A stretch of 30,516 bases of DNA from JALNZF01 sp049793155 (GTDB lineage: Bacteria > Nitrospirota > UBA9217): NCBI GenBank assembly GCA_049793155.1, contig JBARBN010000047.1, forward strand, positions 1 through 30,516, in the 5' to 3' direction. The notes below the pieces were generated by a model. It was not told the DNA's origin and searched no databases. It saw only the letters and a program-made list of their open reading frames with translations. Below, in pieces: positions 7,608 to 14,397 of this stretch; position 1 is the stretch's first letter, and the number at the start of each line of letters is the position of its first letter. Position numbers and translations under genes: made by a program.

Positions 7608-7632
7608 GGGGTCATGGGGCAAGGGGCATGGG
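7608..7632 (+). other. G-quadruplex motif upstream of fdhD
   Basis: Four G-tracts (7608-7611, 7616-7619, 7623-7626, 7630-7632) are separated by loops of 4, 3 and 3 bases on the plus strand, which is the template strand for fdhD. It reads as a 7-8 nt array (GGGGTCAT, GGGGCAA, GGGGCAT, GGGTCAT) like the other short-period repeats here. Folding is predicted, not shown. Confidence 0.5.
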
Positions 7633-7662
7633 TCATGCGCTGGGGAAAATGTCAACAATGTC

Positions 7663-7697
7663 AAAATAAAAAGCCCCCGGCTTGCGGCAGGGGGCTT
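7663..7697 (-). terminator. Rho-independent terminator of the outer-membrane protein gene
   Basis: AAGCCCCC (7671-7678) pairs with GGGGGCTT (7690-7697). Read on the minus strand the stem is followed by TTTTTATTTT, a proper U-tract. It lies about 33 bases after the stop of the gene at 7730-8527. Confidence 0.88.
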
Positions 7698-7729
7698 CTG
7701 GAACGGATCGTTAACGGGTTGCCGGTGAC

Positions 7730-8527
7730 TTAAAAGTGGAGTCCAGCTTCAACGAAGGGGCCGCCGAACTTTATGTCTGCCTTCACATCGCTTTGGTCGA
7801 TCTTGATGGTTTCTGCCCGGTAACCGGCGGCGATAAAGACCAGCGGGATCGGATTCACCCGTAGCCTGCCGATATAGTCGTAATAGTGACTGTTACTGTA
7901 TGCGATCCCCCGCACTTCAGCCTCGATGCTGAAGGCATCGATCGGTTTCACCTGGACTGCGGCGAAAATCATTGGAACATAGATCGAAAGGGTCTTGGAT
8001 GCGGATGTTGTTACAAGGGCCAAGTTAGGACCGGTGATGGTTCCTTCAAAATCGATCTTTCTTGCATTCAAGCCCAGATCGATATTGAGCTTGCCACCCG
8101 TCGCAGTTTTCAACACGGGAATAGGGTAAAATAACGCCAGGTCATAGTGGTCGAGCTTGAGCTTTGAATCAACAGGGGCGCCGATGGCGAACTGCTGGTT
8201 GTTATACGATATGCTTCGCGTTAAGGTACCGGACCCTTTGAATTGCATCGGGGTGGCCATTAGATAGATGTTCGGCAGGATCAGGGGCAGTTCCGCCCTG
8301 ATGCGGACGAAGGGTTTGGTCTCCCTGCCTAAATTCAGATCATCCTTGAGATCGATATCACCAACGACGCCCGATCCCGAAACCGGTTTGTAATTCAGCG
8401 TGCCCGACGGAGTCTGTCTCCAGTATCCCACTCCGACATCCATGGCAAAAAACGCGAAAGCACTGCAGGGAACAACGAGCAAGGAAAGGACAAACAAGCA
8501 GGCAACGTACAATGGCATTTTTTTCAC
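7730..8527 (-). CDS. Outer-membrane beta-barrel protein (TIGR04219-like)
   Basis: This 265-residue protein has an N-terminal signal peptide (KKMPLYVACLFVLSLLVVPCSAFAF) and then alternating amphipathic strands ending in a C-terminal phenylalanine (EAGLHF), the BAM recognition signature. Features such as VGVGYWRQTPSG near the start and ELPLILPNIYLMATPMQF resemble the TIGR04219 family of about 250-residue barrels; its role is unknown. The first codon is GTG (complement of 8525-8527), chosen because AAGGAG is at the right distance; the ATG three codons later is less well placed. The gene has its own promoter and terminator and so is a single-gene unit. It faces away from nikR and could share control with the nickel locus, but nothing in the sequence proves that. 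Confidence 0.7.
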   Translation of the reverse strand: MKKMPLYVACLFVLSLLVVPCSAFAFFAMDVGVGYWRQTPSGTLNYKPVSGSGVVGDIDLKDDLNLGRETKPFVRIRAELPLILPNIYLMATPMQFKGSGTLTRSISYNNQQFAIGAPVDSKLKLDHYDLALFYPIPVLKTATGGKLNIDLGLNARKIDFEGTITGPNLALVTTSASKTLSIYVPMIFAAVQVKPIDAFSIEAEVRGIAYSNSHYYDYIGRLRVNPIPLVFIAAGYRAETIKIDQSDVKADIKFGGPFVEAGLHF

Positions 8528-8579
8528 GATTTGTTCTCCTTTTTAAATAGTGTCGATGGCGCCGGGGGCCAGTGCGATT

Positions 8580-8608
8580 AACGTATCAAACCATGCGGGT
8601 TTTGTCAA
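8580..8608 (-). promoter_or_regulatory. Sigma-70-type promoter of the 7730-8527 gene
   Basis: On the minus strand TTGACA (complement of 8603-8608) is followed after 17 bases by TACGTT (complement of 8580-8585). The -35 is perfect and the -10 weak. It is divergent from the nikR promoter, with the two -35 boxes about 23 bases apart. Confidence 0.55.
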
Positions 8609-8631
8609 GTTGAATGTACCGGTGAAATTGC

Positions 8632-8677
8632 TTGACAAGCGGTGGTGAATGTATTACCTTCCGTAAAAATGTATCGC
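8632..8677 (+). promoter_or_regulatory. nikR promoter with degenerate NikR operator
   Basis: TTGACA at 8632-8637 is a perfect -35; a weak -10 (TACCTT, 8655-8660) lies 17 bases on. Overlapping it, GTATTAC (8651-8657) and GTATCGC (8671-8677) are 13 bases apart, matching the half-sites GTGTTAC and GTAACAC at 6/7 and 5/7 positions. The spacing equals that of the perfect site at 10177-10203, which suggests autoregulation. Confidence 0.45.
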
Positions 8678-8687
8678 GGAGGTGTGA

Positions 8688-9107
8688 ATGGCCGGCATCA
8701 CACGATTTGGCGTTTCGATCGACAGCCAGCTGATCAGGAAATTTGATGCGCTCATCGGACGCAAGGGTTATGCCAACCGCTCGGAGGCCATCCGCGACAT
8801 GATCCGGGACAATCTTGTCGAACAGGAGTGGGAATCGGGCGAGCATGAGACCGTGGGTACGATCACCATCGTATACAATCATCACACGCGGGAGCTCGAA
8901 CACGCTCTCACCGACATGCAGCACAGATCATTTCATCAGATCATCTCCACCTTGCATGTCCATCTCGATGCGCACAATTGCCTTGAGGTGCTGGTGGTCA
9001 AGGGAAAGAGCTCGGAGATCAGGAAGATCGCTGACCGGCTGATCGGCACCCGGGGCGTGAAGCACGGGAAACTCACGACCACGACCACGGGAAAAGAGCT
9101 GGCGTGA
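8688..9107 (+). CDS. nikR: Nickel-responsive regulator NikR
   Basis: NikR represses nickel-uptake genes when nickel is sufficient. The 139-residue protein has an N-terminal ribbon-helix-helix (about 1-45, ITRFGVSIDSQLIRKFDALI) and a C-terminal ACT-like nickel-binding domain. The square-planar nickel ligands correspond to H79, H90, H92 and C98, within QHRSFH and LHVHLDAHNCLE. All four are present, so high-affinity nickel sensing is expected. ATG 8688 follows GGAGGTG with suitable spacing. The position beside an ECF transporter whose promoter has a perfect NikR palindrome strongly supports nickel, rather than cobalt, as the substrate of the locus. Confidence 0.95.
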   Translation: MAGITRFGVSIDSQLIRKFDALIGRKGYANRSEAIRDMIRDNLVEQEWESGEHETVGTITIVYNHHTRELEHALTDMQHRSFHQIISTLHVHLDAHNCLEVLVVKGKSSEIRKIADRLIGTRGVKHGKLTTTTTGKELA

Positions 9108-9171
9108 TATAAAAGGGGCAGGAGTCAGGAGTAACTTACCAGTGGCTATAAATAAAATATTGGGGAAGAAC

Positions 9172-9933
9172 ATGATCAATTTCTACAGGGCAGGCATCCT
9201 CTGTGTAATCATGCTGATACCGGCGACGGTCTGGGCGACGCACCCGTTTGACGTTGACGACACGGCAACGGAAGGCAAAGGCAATTTTCTGTTCGAGCTT
9301 ACCGGCGTTTATGCGAAGGACGCATCGCTCAAGTCGACGACGGAGACCGCCTTTCTCACCGTTGGTGCGAGCGAACATACGGACATTTCCCTCGAAGTCC
9401 CGTATCTTCTGCTGGACCCGAGCCCGGTAACCGGCGAGAACGCGAGCGGAAAGGGCGATGTCCGGCTCAAATTCAAGCAGCAGATATTTGAGAACGAGGT
9501 CAGACAGTCCATGGCCTATGAAATCTACACTGATATGCCGACCGGGGATGTCAAAAAGGGCCTCGGTACGAACAATGTTGTGTGGGGCGCCAAACTTGTC
9601 GACACGCAGGAGTGTCATAACAACGCCTTCCATCTGAATGTGGGATACGAGGTGTATGGCCGGGACATGAAAAAATGGCACTATGGCACGAATTACGATA
9701 TCCGGTTCGGCCTGGCTGCCGAGCATAAGTACACCGAGTCTTTTCGCGTACTTGCCGAGATCACCGGCGAGCACGGGGAATTTGCGGGGAAAAGATTCAA
9801 TCCTTACCGTTTTCTCGCGGGCGTCATCTATGACATCTCCAAGTCCTGGTACGTTGATCTCGGTGCACAGGTCGGGCTGAACAAGGATGCCGAGGACCAC
9901 TCGATACTGGCCGGCACGGCATGGAGGTTTTAG
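9172..9933 (+). CDS. Outer-membrane protein, nickel-locus paralogue 1
   Basis: The protein (253 residues) has a signal peptide cut near ATVWA-THP and then a beta-strand-rich body ending AGTAWRF with a terminal aromatic, as in outer-membrane barrels. It resembles the MetA-pathway (Phenol_MetA_deg, PF13557-like) transporter fold. It is a paralogue of the protein at 10309: both begin HPxxxDDTxTxGKxxF, both have PTGDxxKGLG in the middle, and both end AGT-aromatic-RF. I chose ATG 9172, which follows GGGGAAG and begins a normal signal peptide; a GTG at 9142 would add ten unlikely residues. It lies 64 bases after nikR and is probably co-transcribed with it. A role in passing nickel or a nickel chelate across the outer membrane is inferred from location only. 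Confidence 0.75.
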   Translation: MINFYRAGILCVIMLIPATVWATHPFDVDDTATEGKGNFLFELTGVYAKDASLKSTTETAFLTVGASEHTDISLEVPYLLLDPSPVTGENASGKGDVRLKFKQQIFENEVRQSMAYEIYTDMPTGDVKKGLGTNNVVWGAKLVDTQECHNNAFHLNVGYEVYGRDMKKWHYGTNYDIRFGLAAEHKYTESFRVLAEITGEHGEFAGKRFNPYRFLAGVIYDISKSWYVDLGAQVGLNKDAEDHSILAGTAWRF

Positions 9934-10157
9934 CTGCTCGTTGATCCCGGGGGAGCGTCAGGTTCATTGTTGCGGTTAAATTGAATTTTATTTTAAGATA
10001 TCCGGGAGATCATATTCCCGGATGTAAATATGCAATCCTTGCAATGCATTGAACTCCTGCCAAATTCCCCGCTGTTGCGTTGAACCGGTCATTCTAATTT
10101 CCCCCCAATGCGTCCCCATTGCGTCATGAATACACTTCGGGAGGGCGAAAAAAGCAC

Positions 10158-10186
10158 TTGACAGCACTTTTTGAATGTGTTACTTA
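10158..10186 (+). promoter_or_regulatory. Promoter of the nickel transporter operon
   Basis: TTGACA at 10158-10163 is a perfect -35, and TACTTA at 10181-10186 is the -10 after a 17-base spacer. The -10 overlaps the first half-site of the NikR operator, so bound NikR would block RNA polymerase. Confidence 0.65.
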
Positions 10187-10203
10187 AATTAAAATCGTAA
10201 CAC
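10177..10203 (+). promoter_or_regulatory. NikR operator, perfect palindrome
   Basis: GTGTTAC (10177-10183) and GTAACAC (10197-10203) are exact reverse complements with a 13-base AT-rich spacer. This equals the recognition sequence described for Geobacter-type NikR (GTGTTAC-N13/14-GTAACAC). It overlaps the -10 of the operon promoter, the expected place for repression. Confidence 0.88.
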
Positions 10204-10308
10204 CAGGTGACCGCGATACGGGGCGTTATGCCGCGATTATCAAGCATGCTGCTGTTCCGTTTTTTACCATGCTCGGTGGAACCGTTCAACGGGGAAGGGG
10301 ATCGCCGG

Positions 10309-11097
10309 ATGTTTTCCAAGAGGTTGTTCGGAAGGTTTGTGCTTTGTGTCGTTCTGCTATTGCCGGCATCGGCCTGGTCGGCGCACCCGCTCATTACGGA
10401 TGATACCGGTACGCAGGGAAAATGGAAATTTCAGCTTGAGGTCAACGGTCAGTATAACGATGACAGGGATGCGATCGCGGGCGCATCGGTCAAATCAACA
10501 GGCGGACAGGCGGCGGCGACGCTGACTTATGGGAGCATCAATAATGTTGATTTTATTCTCGGCATTCCCTATTTGTGGAGCAAAGTAAAGGAAGATGGCG
10601 TCACTACGTCTGATGAAAAAGGGATCTCGGATACGGTGTTGGAGGTCAAGTGGCGGTTTTTCGATGAAGAAGGGCTCAGTTTCGCCTTGAAGCCGGGGAT
10701 AAGCTTTCCAACCGGCGATAAAAATAAAGGGCTCGGCGCCGGCAAGACCGGATATCACGTTTTTCTTATAGTCTCGCAAGAGGCAGCCCCCTGGGAGTTC
10801 CACGCGAATGCCGGATACAGCCGGAAGGAGAGCAGTGAAGTCGTTGATGAACTGAAGGACATTTGGCACGCGTCTCTTGCGGCGACCGTTGCGGTCACCA
10901 AAAACCTGAAGATAGCAGCTAATATCGGCATCGAGCGAAGTCCCGATAAGTCGTCAGACAATGATCCGGCTTTTCTCATTGGCGGGCTCATCTATTCTTT
11001 AAACGAGAAGTTTGATATTGATGCCGGGGTGAAGTACGGGGTGACCTCGTCCGAGACCGATCTGGCTCTTATGGCAGGAACGACGTACAGATTTTAA
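10309..11097 (+). CDS. Outer-membrane protein, nickel-locus paralogue 2
   Basis: The protein (262 residues) has a signal peptide (FSKRLFGRFVLCVVLLLPASAWS, cleavage before AHPLITDD) and a beta-rich body ending MAGTTYRF. It shares the start, middle (FPTGDKNKGLGAG) and end motifs of the protein at 9172, so the two are diverged duplicates. The start at ATG 10309 is chosen for the signal peptide and the GGGGAAGGGG just upstream. It is the first gene after the perfect NikR operator and sits 44 bases before nikM, so it should be the first gene of the nickel-repressed operon. An outer-membrane nickel channel is the natural inference; a metal-binding motif is not evident, and PF13557-like proteins have varied annotated roles. 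Confidence 0.75.
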   Translation: MFSKRLFGRFVLCVVLLLPASAWSAHPLITDDTGTQGKWKFQLEVNGQYNDDRDAIAGASVKSTGGQAAATLTYGSINNVDFILGIPYLWSKVKEDGVTTSDEKGISDTVLEVKWRFFDEEGLSFALKPGISFPTGDKNKGLGAGKTGYHVFLIVSQEAAPWEFHANAGYSRKESSEVVDELKDIWHASLAATVAVTKNLKIAANIGIERSPDKSSDNDPAFLIGGLIYSLNEKFDIDAGVKYGVTSSETDLALMAGTTYRF

Positions 11098-11141
11098 GTA
11101 TGATCGAGAAGTGACGGCATTGAGCATCTTAAGGGAGGACC

Positions 11142-11810
11142 ATGCACATACCTGACGGATATCTGGGCCCCGCCACCTACGGGACGATGTATGCCGTTAC
11201 CATACCCTTTTGGGCCTTTGCGTCATGGAAAATGAACAAGACGCTGAAGACCAGGCAAGCCCCGTATCTGGCGCTCGGCGCCGCATTCAGCTTTGTGATC
11301 ATGATGTTCAACATTCCCATCGTGGGAGGCACTACCGGTCACGCCACCGGTGCCACCCTGATCGCGATCCTTCTCGGACCCTGGGCAGCGATAATATCTG
11401 TTTCGGTGGCGCTCATTATCCAGGCATTGTTGTTTGGCGACGGAGGCATCACCGCTATCGGGGCGAACTGCTTTAATATGGGGGTTGTCGGCGGATTGAC
11501 AGGTTATGGCATGTATCGGCTTATTGCGGCAGGTTCAGACATCAAAAGCAGCAGGCGCTGGGTCGCAGGGGCGATCGCAGCGTATATCAGCCTGAATATT
11601 TCGGCATTGGTCACCGCGGTTCAGTTGGGCATACAGCCCCTGCTGGAAAAAACGCCAAGCGGGCAGCCGCTCTACTCACCTTTTCCCTTGAGTGTTGCTG
11701 TCCCGGCCATGGTGCTCGAGCACCTGTTCCTGTTCGGGATCGTCGAGGCTGTCGTGACGGCGCTGGTGATAAAGTACTTTCAGAAGAGTGATCCTGAAAT
11801 GCTGGGATAG
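11142..11810 (+). CDS. nikM: ECF nickel transporter, substrate-binding component NikM/CbiM
   Basis: The 222-residue integral membrane S-component binds Ni2+ or Co2+ directly. It starts MHIPDGYLG, the strictly conserved N-terminus in which the amino group and His2 coordinate the metal; the ATG at 11142 follows GGGAGGACC and must be the true start. Conserved stretches FNIPIVGGTTGHATGATL and GGITAIGANCFNMG follow, with about six hydrophobic segments. The family covers both CbiM and NikM and sequence alone does not separate them reliably here. Nickel is chosen because of the NikR operator and the adjacent nikR, and because no cobalamin genes or B12 riboswitch are visible. Confidence 0.92.
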   Translation: MHIPDGYLGPATYGTMYAVTIPFWAFASWKMNKTLKTRQAPYLALGAAFSFVIMMFNIPIVGGTTGHATGATLIAILLGPWAAIISVSVALIIQALLFGDGGITAIGANCFNMGVVGGLTGYGMYRLIAAGSDIKSSRRWVAGAIAAYISLNISALVTAVQLGIQPLLEKTPSGQPLYSPFPLSVAVPAMVLEHLFLFGIVEAVVTALVIKYFQKSDPEMLG

Positions 11811-11844
11811 AGAGTCAGGGGTCAGGAGGACACACTACAACAGC

Positions 11845-12186
11845 ATGAGTAAAATTAGAAAACTCTGGATAGGCATCGGCATTTTAATATTCCTTTCACC
11901 GTTGGGAGTGATCATTCCGAGACAGTTCGGCGCGGGGGGCGCCTGGGGGGAATGGGGCCCCGAGGCGATCGAGAAGGTAGCCGGATTTGTGCCCGCAGGA
12001 ATGAAACAGCTTGCTGAGAAATGGAAGGCGCCGCTCCGGGACTACGGTCTGCCCGGTCAGAGCAAGGGCCTGGCAGGTGAGAGCGCTGGATATGTGGTCG
12101 CGGCCATCATCGGAGTTGCGTTTACAGCGGGAATGATGTATCTTCTTGCCAGGATATTGGGAAGAAAAAAAGATACCGATAAATGA
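11845..12186 (+). CDS. nikN: Small membrane component of the nickel ECF transporter (NikN/PDGLE-like)
   Basis: The 113-residue protein has two membrane segments: one near the N-terminus (LWIGIGILIFLSPLGVIIP) and one near the C-terminus (GYVVAAIIGVAFTAGMMYLL). A periplasmic stretch between them contains EAIEKVAGF, the counterpart of the PDGLEKVA motif of the CbiN/NikN-like partner of the M subunit. These small proteins are needed for metal loading of the S-component. ATG 11845 begins a normal membrane protein; AGGAGG at 11824-11829 is 15 bases upstream, a longish spacing. The stop codon overlaps the ATG of a short frame at 12183. Identification rests on topology and position more than sequence. 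Confidence 0.75.
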   Translation: MSKIRKLWIGIGILIFLSPLGVIIPRQFGAGGAWGEWGPEAIEKVAGFVPAGMKQLAEKWKAPLRDYGLPGQSKGLAGESAGYVVAAIIGVAFTAGMMYLLARILGRKKDTDK

Positions 12187-12332
12187 AAGACGGTTTTCCC
12201 CGCGTGAGGTCATCAGCAGGGCATTTTGCACGGCGACGCAGAACATATTCTCAGTATATTTCTGATCTCCAGGCCGGCAAGGCCTTCGATCCTCTAACGG
12301 GGTTTTCCGGTGGCTGTCTTGTCACGGACTAA
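12183..12332 (+). CDS. Possible 49-residue ORF linking nikN and nikQ
   Basis: The nikN stop overlaps an ATG in the arrangement ATGA (12183-12186). The frame runs 49 residues, starting MKDGFPRVRSSAGHFARRRR, and ends at TAA 12330-12332, inside the start of nikQ. nikQ has no clear ribosome site of its own, so translation of this frame could couple nikN to nikQ. The product is basic and resembles no family I know. It may simply be chance reading of a 123-base spacer. Confidence 0.25.
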   Translation: MKDGFPRVRSSAGHFARRRRTYSQYISDLQAGKAFDPLTGFSGGCLVTD

Positions 12333-13194
12333 ATTTTTAGATAAAACACTTCTGGCGGTAGCGCATGTGGCGGAGCAGGCCCTGTTCTCGGAGGTCTCTG
12401 CACGGAGGCAGGGATTGCTGCAGTCACTTGACATCAGAATCAAGTTAGTGACATTCCTGCTAATCATCGTCCTCGTCAGCTTTATCCATTCACCGCTGTT
12501 GTTATGGTTGCTCTACGGTATAAGTCTCATACTCGCCCTGTTTTCCCGTGTTCCGCTGTGGTTCTTTATCAAGAGGGTCTGGCTGTTCGTGCCGCTCTTT
12601 TCCGCGGCCATTGTCTTACCGGCAATCTTGAATATCATCACCCCCGGAGAAACCCTCGTAACGATCATGGATCTCGGACACTCTCGTTCCTGGGGTCCGT
12701 ATGTGATCCCCGCTGAGATAGCGATCACCCGTCAGGGGCTCTGGGGCGGGATCGTATTCGTGTCGCGCGTGGCTGCCTCGGTATCTTTTGCTGTTTTATT
12801 CACGCTGACGCATCGATGGGCTGAGATCTTCGCAGGCCTCAGGTCTGTCTTCGTACCGCGCATATTTGTGATGACGCTCAGTATGACCGAACGATACATC
12901 TTTGTTTTTCTGCGTTTGATCCAGGACATGTACCGGGCGAGGAAGAGCCGGACCATCAGGCCGCTTTCCGCGGCGGCTGAGCGGAACTGGACCGCCTCCC
13001 GCATCGGCGTCACGTTCAAAAAATCAGTGGAGATGAGCGGAGATATCTATAACGCCATGCTTTCACGCGGCTTCCATGGTGACTATCGGTCCATAAACAG
13101 ATTGCGCACGAGGGCAATCGACTACGTCTGGCTGGCAACGGTTCTTTGTTTTGCCGGTATACTCATCCTGTTGGAAAGGGGTTTGCCCGGGTAA
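12310..13194 (+). CDS. nikQ: ECF nickel transporter, transmembrane T-component NikQ/CbiQ
   Basis: The 294-residue membrane protein couples the ATPase to NikM. The conserved start region FLDKTLLAVAHVAEQALFSE and LLQSLDIRIKLVTFL fits the CbiQ family. About five hydrophobic segments are followed by the cytoplasmic coupling helices with the Ala-Arg-Lys/Arg-Gly signatures YRARKSRTIRP and YNAMLSRGFHGD. Start choice is uncertain: the frame opens after a TAA at 12295-12297, and GTG 12310 is the first candidate but lacks a Shine-Dalgarno sequence. The C-terminal end overlaps the ATPase gene as TAATG at 13192-13196, a translational-coupling arrangement. Confidence 0.9.
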   Translation: MAVLSRTKFLDKTLLAVAHVAEQALFSEVSARRQGLLQSLDIRIKLVTFLLIIVLVSFIHSPLLLWLLYGISLILALFSRVPLWFFIKRVWLFVPLFSAAIVLPAILNIITPGETLVTIMDLGHSRSWGPYVIPAEIAITRQGLWGGIVFVSRVAASVSFAVLFTLTHRWAEIFAGLRSVFVPRIFVMTLSMTERYIFVFLRLIQDMYRARKSRTIRPLSAAAERNWTASRIGVTFKKSVEMSGDIYNAMLSRGFHGDYRSINRLRTRAIDYVWLATVLCFAGILILLERGLPG

Positions 13195-14300
13195 TGAGCG
13201 TTTTCAGCTTGCGCAATGTCATTTATTCCTACGCAAACGGCGAAGCAGTGCTGAGCGACCTGACGCTCGATTTTCCGCCGGGCGAGCGGACCGTGATACT
13301 CGGCGCGAACGGCACGGGTAAGTCCACGTTACTGTCCTTGCTCGACGGTCTGGTGTTCCCGAGATCAGGCAGCATCCATGCCTTCAGCAAGTCATTGTCC
13401 GAAGCAGCGCTTGAAGACAGGTCTTTTTCCATGGATTTCAGAAAGAGAGTGGCTTTCGTGTTCCAAAATCCGGATGTTCAGCTTTTTTCATCCACTGTCT
13501 GGGACGATATCGCCTTCGGTCCCCTGCAATTGGGATATTCAGAGCCACAGATAAAAGCGACGGTAGAAGGGCTGCTCGAGATGCTGCGCATATCCGACCT
13601 GCGCGACCGCGCGCCACACACACTTTCGGACGGGCAGAAGAAGAAGGTCGCCATCGCATCAAGCCTCGCCACGGATCCTGATGTGCTTCTGCTCGATGAG
13701 CCCACGAACGGCCTTGACCCGAGGACGCAGGTTTGGCTCATTGAGCTTTTGAATGAACTGCACCAACGCGGGAAAACCATAATCTCAGCGACGCACGACC
13801 TGTCGATCGCCGGTGATATCTCTGACCGGGCGATTGTTTTTTCCGAGGACCATACCGTAGCGGCGGATGGCGCGTTCCGGGACATCATTGTTGACGATGA
13901 ACTGCTGCTCAAGGTGAACCTGATCCATGAGCATGCGCACCACCACGGCGACACGGCCCATGTGCACCGACACGGGCATTATGGCCACACCCATCTCAAT
14001 GGAGGATCAAGAGAAGACATGCACAAAGGACATTCGCATAGCCACGGTCACGATCATGAAGAAGATCTCGACCAGTTAGAAACCCTGCGCAAGCTTCAGA
14101 TAATAATCGAACATTGGATCGATCATAGTGAAAGCCACGCGGAGACTTACCGGGAATGGGCGTCAAAGGCGAGCCATGCGGGGGAGGAGGATGTGTCCCG
14201 GGAGATACACCTTGCCATCGATGACAGTGAAGAGGCAAAAAAGCATTTGAAGCGGGCGAAGGCGATATTGGCAGCGAAGATGGTGCTGCGAAGGAATTAA
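13194..14300 (+). CDS. nikO: ECF nickel transporter ATPase NikO/CbiO with histidine-rich tail
   Basis: The N-terminal 240 residues form a complete ABC ATPase: Walker A GANGTGKST (37-45), Q-loop FVFQNPDVQLF, signature LSDGQKKKVAIAS, Walker B VLLLDEPTNGLDP and the H-loop ATHD. It differs from ordinary CbiO (about 270 residues) by a long C-terminal extension. Residues 245-288 hold 17 histidines in 44 positions, beginning HEHAHHHGD and ending GHSHSHGHDH. A helical domain of about 80 residues follows (LETLRKLQIIIEHWIDHSESHAETYREWA), charged and probably a two- or three-helix bundle. The tail resembles nickel-binding His-rich regions of HypB and SlyD, so nickel buffering on the cytoplasmic side is likely. 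Start ATG 13194 overlaps the nikQ stop; an upstream in-frame ATG inside nikQ is less likely. Confidence 0.93.
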   Translation: MSVFSLRNVIYSYANGEAVLSDLTLDFPPGERTVILGANGTGKSTLLSLLDGLVFPRSGSIHAFSKSLSEAALEDRSFSMDFRKRVAFVFQNPDVQLFSSTVWDDIAFGPLQLGYSEPQIKATVEGLLEMLRISDLRDRAPHTLSDGQKKKVAIASSLATDPDVLLLDEPTNGLDPRTQVWLIELLNELHQRGKTIISATHDLSIAGDISDRAIVFSEDHTVAADGAFRDIIVDDELLLKVNLIHEHAHHHGDTAHVHRHGHYGHTHLNGGSREDMHKGHSHSHGHDHEEDLDQLETLRKLQIIIEHWIDHSESHAETYREWASKASHAGEEDVSREIHLAIDDSEEAKKHLKRAKAILAAKMVLRRN

Positions 14301-14301
14301 A

Positions 14302-14359
14302 GGTGAGATGGTAGGAAGGCAGGATAGGCGAAGATGTTTCCTTTTCTCAACGTCTCACC
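14302..14359. repeat. Inverted repeat after nikO
   Basis: GGTGAGA (14302-14308) pairs exactly with TCTCACC (14353-14359), and matches continue imperfectly inward. The left side is purine-rich with short G-A units (GGTGAGATGGTAGGAAGGCAGG), the style of the other intergenic repeats. It lies between nikO and the FmdE-family gene and has no U-tract. Confidence 0.5.
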
Positions 14360-14397
14360 CTCGTCTTCTTAACTTCATGTCTTCAGTGGGAGAAATA

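Larger units (their letters stand above)
9934..10308. other. Intergenic control region of the nickel transporter operon
   Basis: This 375-base gap has no recognised gene. It holds a perfect 8-bp hairpin, ATCCGGGA (10000-10007) with TCCCGGAT (10016-10023), without a U-tract; a promoter; the NikR operator; and a leader of about 115 bases. A GTG frame from 10207 extends the downstream gene but begins without a ribosome site and lacks a signal peptide at its start. Confidence 0.6.

Noticed and set aside
7616..7636. Upstream ATG start extending fdhD
   Set aside because: The ATG before the GTG start is in a different frame and gives a peptide unrelated to FdhD.
10207..10308. N-terminal extension of the second outer-membrane protein from GTG 10207
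   Set aside because: It begins close to the operator without a ribosome site and would bury the signal peptide 34 residues inside the protein.
9934..11141. Cobalamin riboswitch controlling the cbiM-like gene
   Set aside because: No B12-box-like sequence is visible, and the promoter carries a perfect NikR operator instead.
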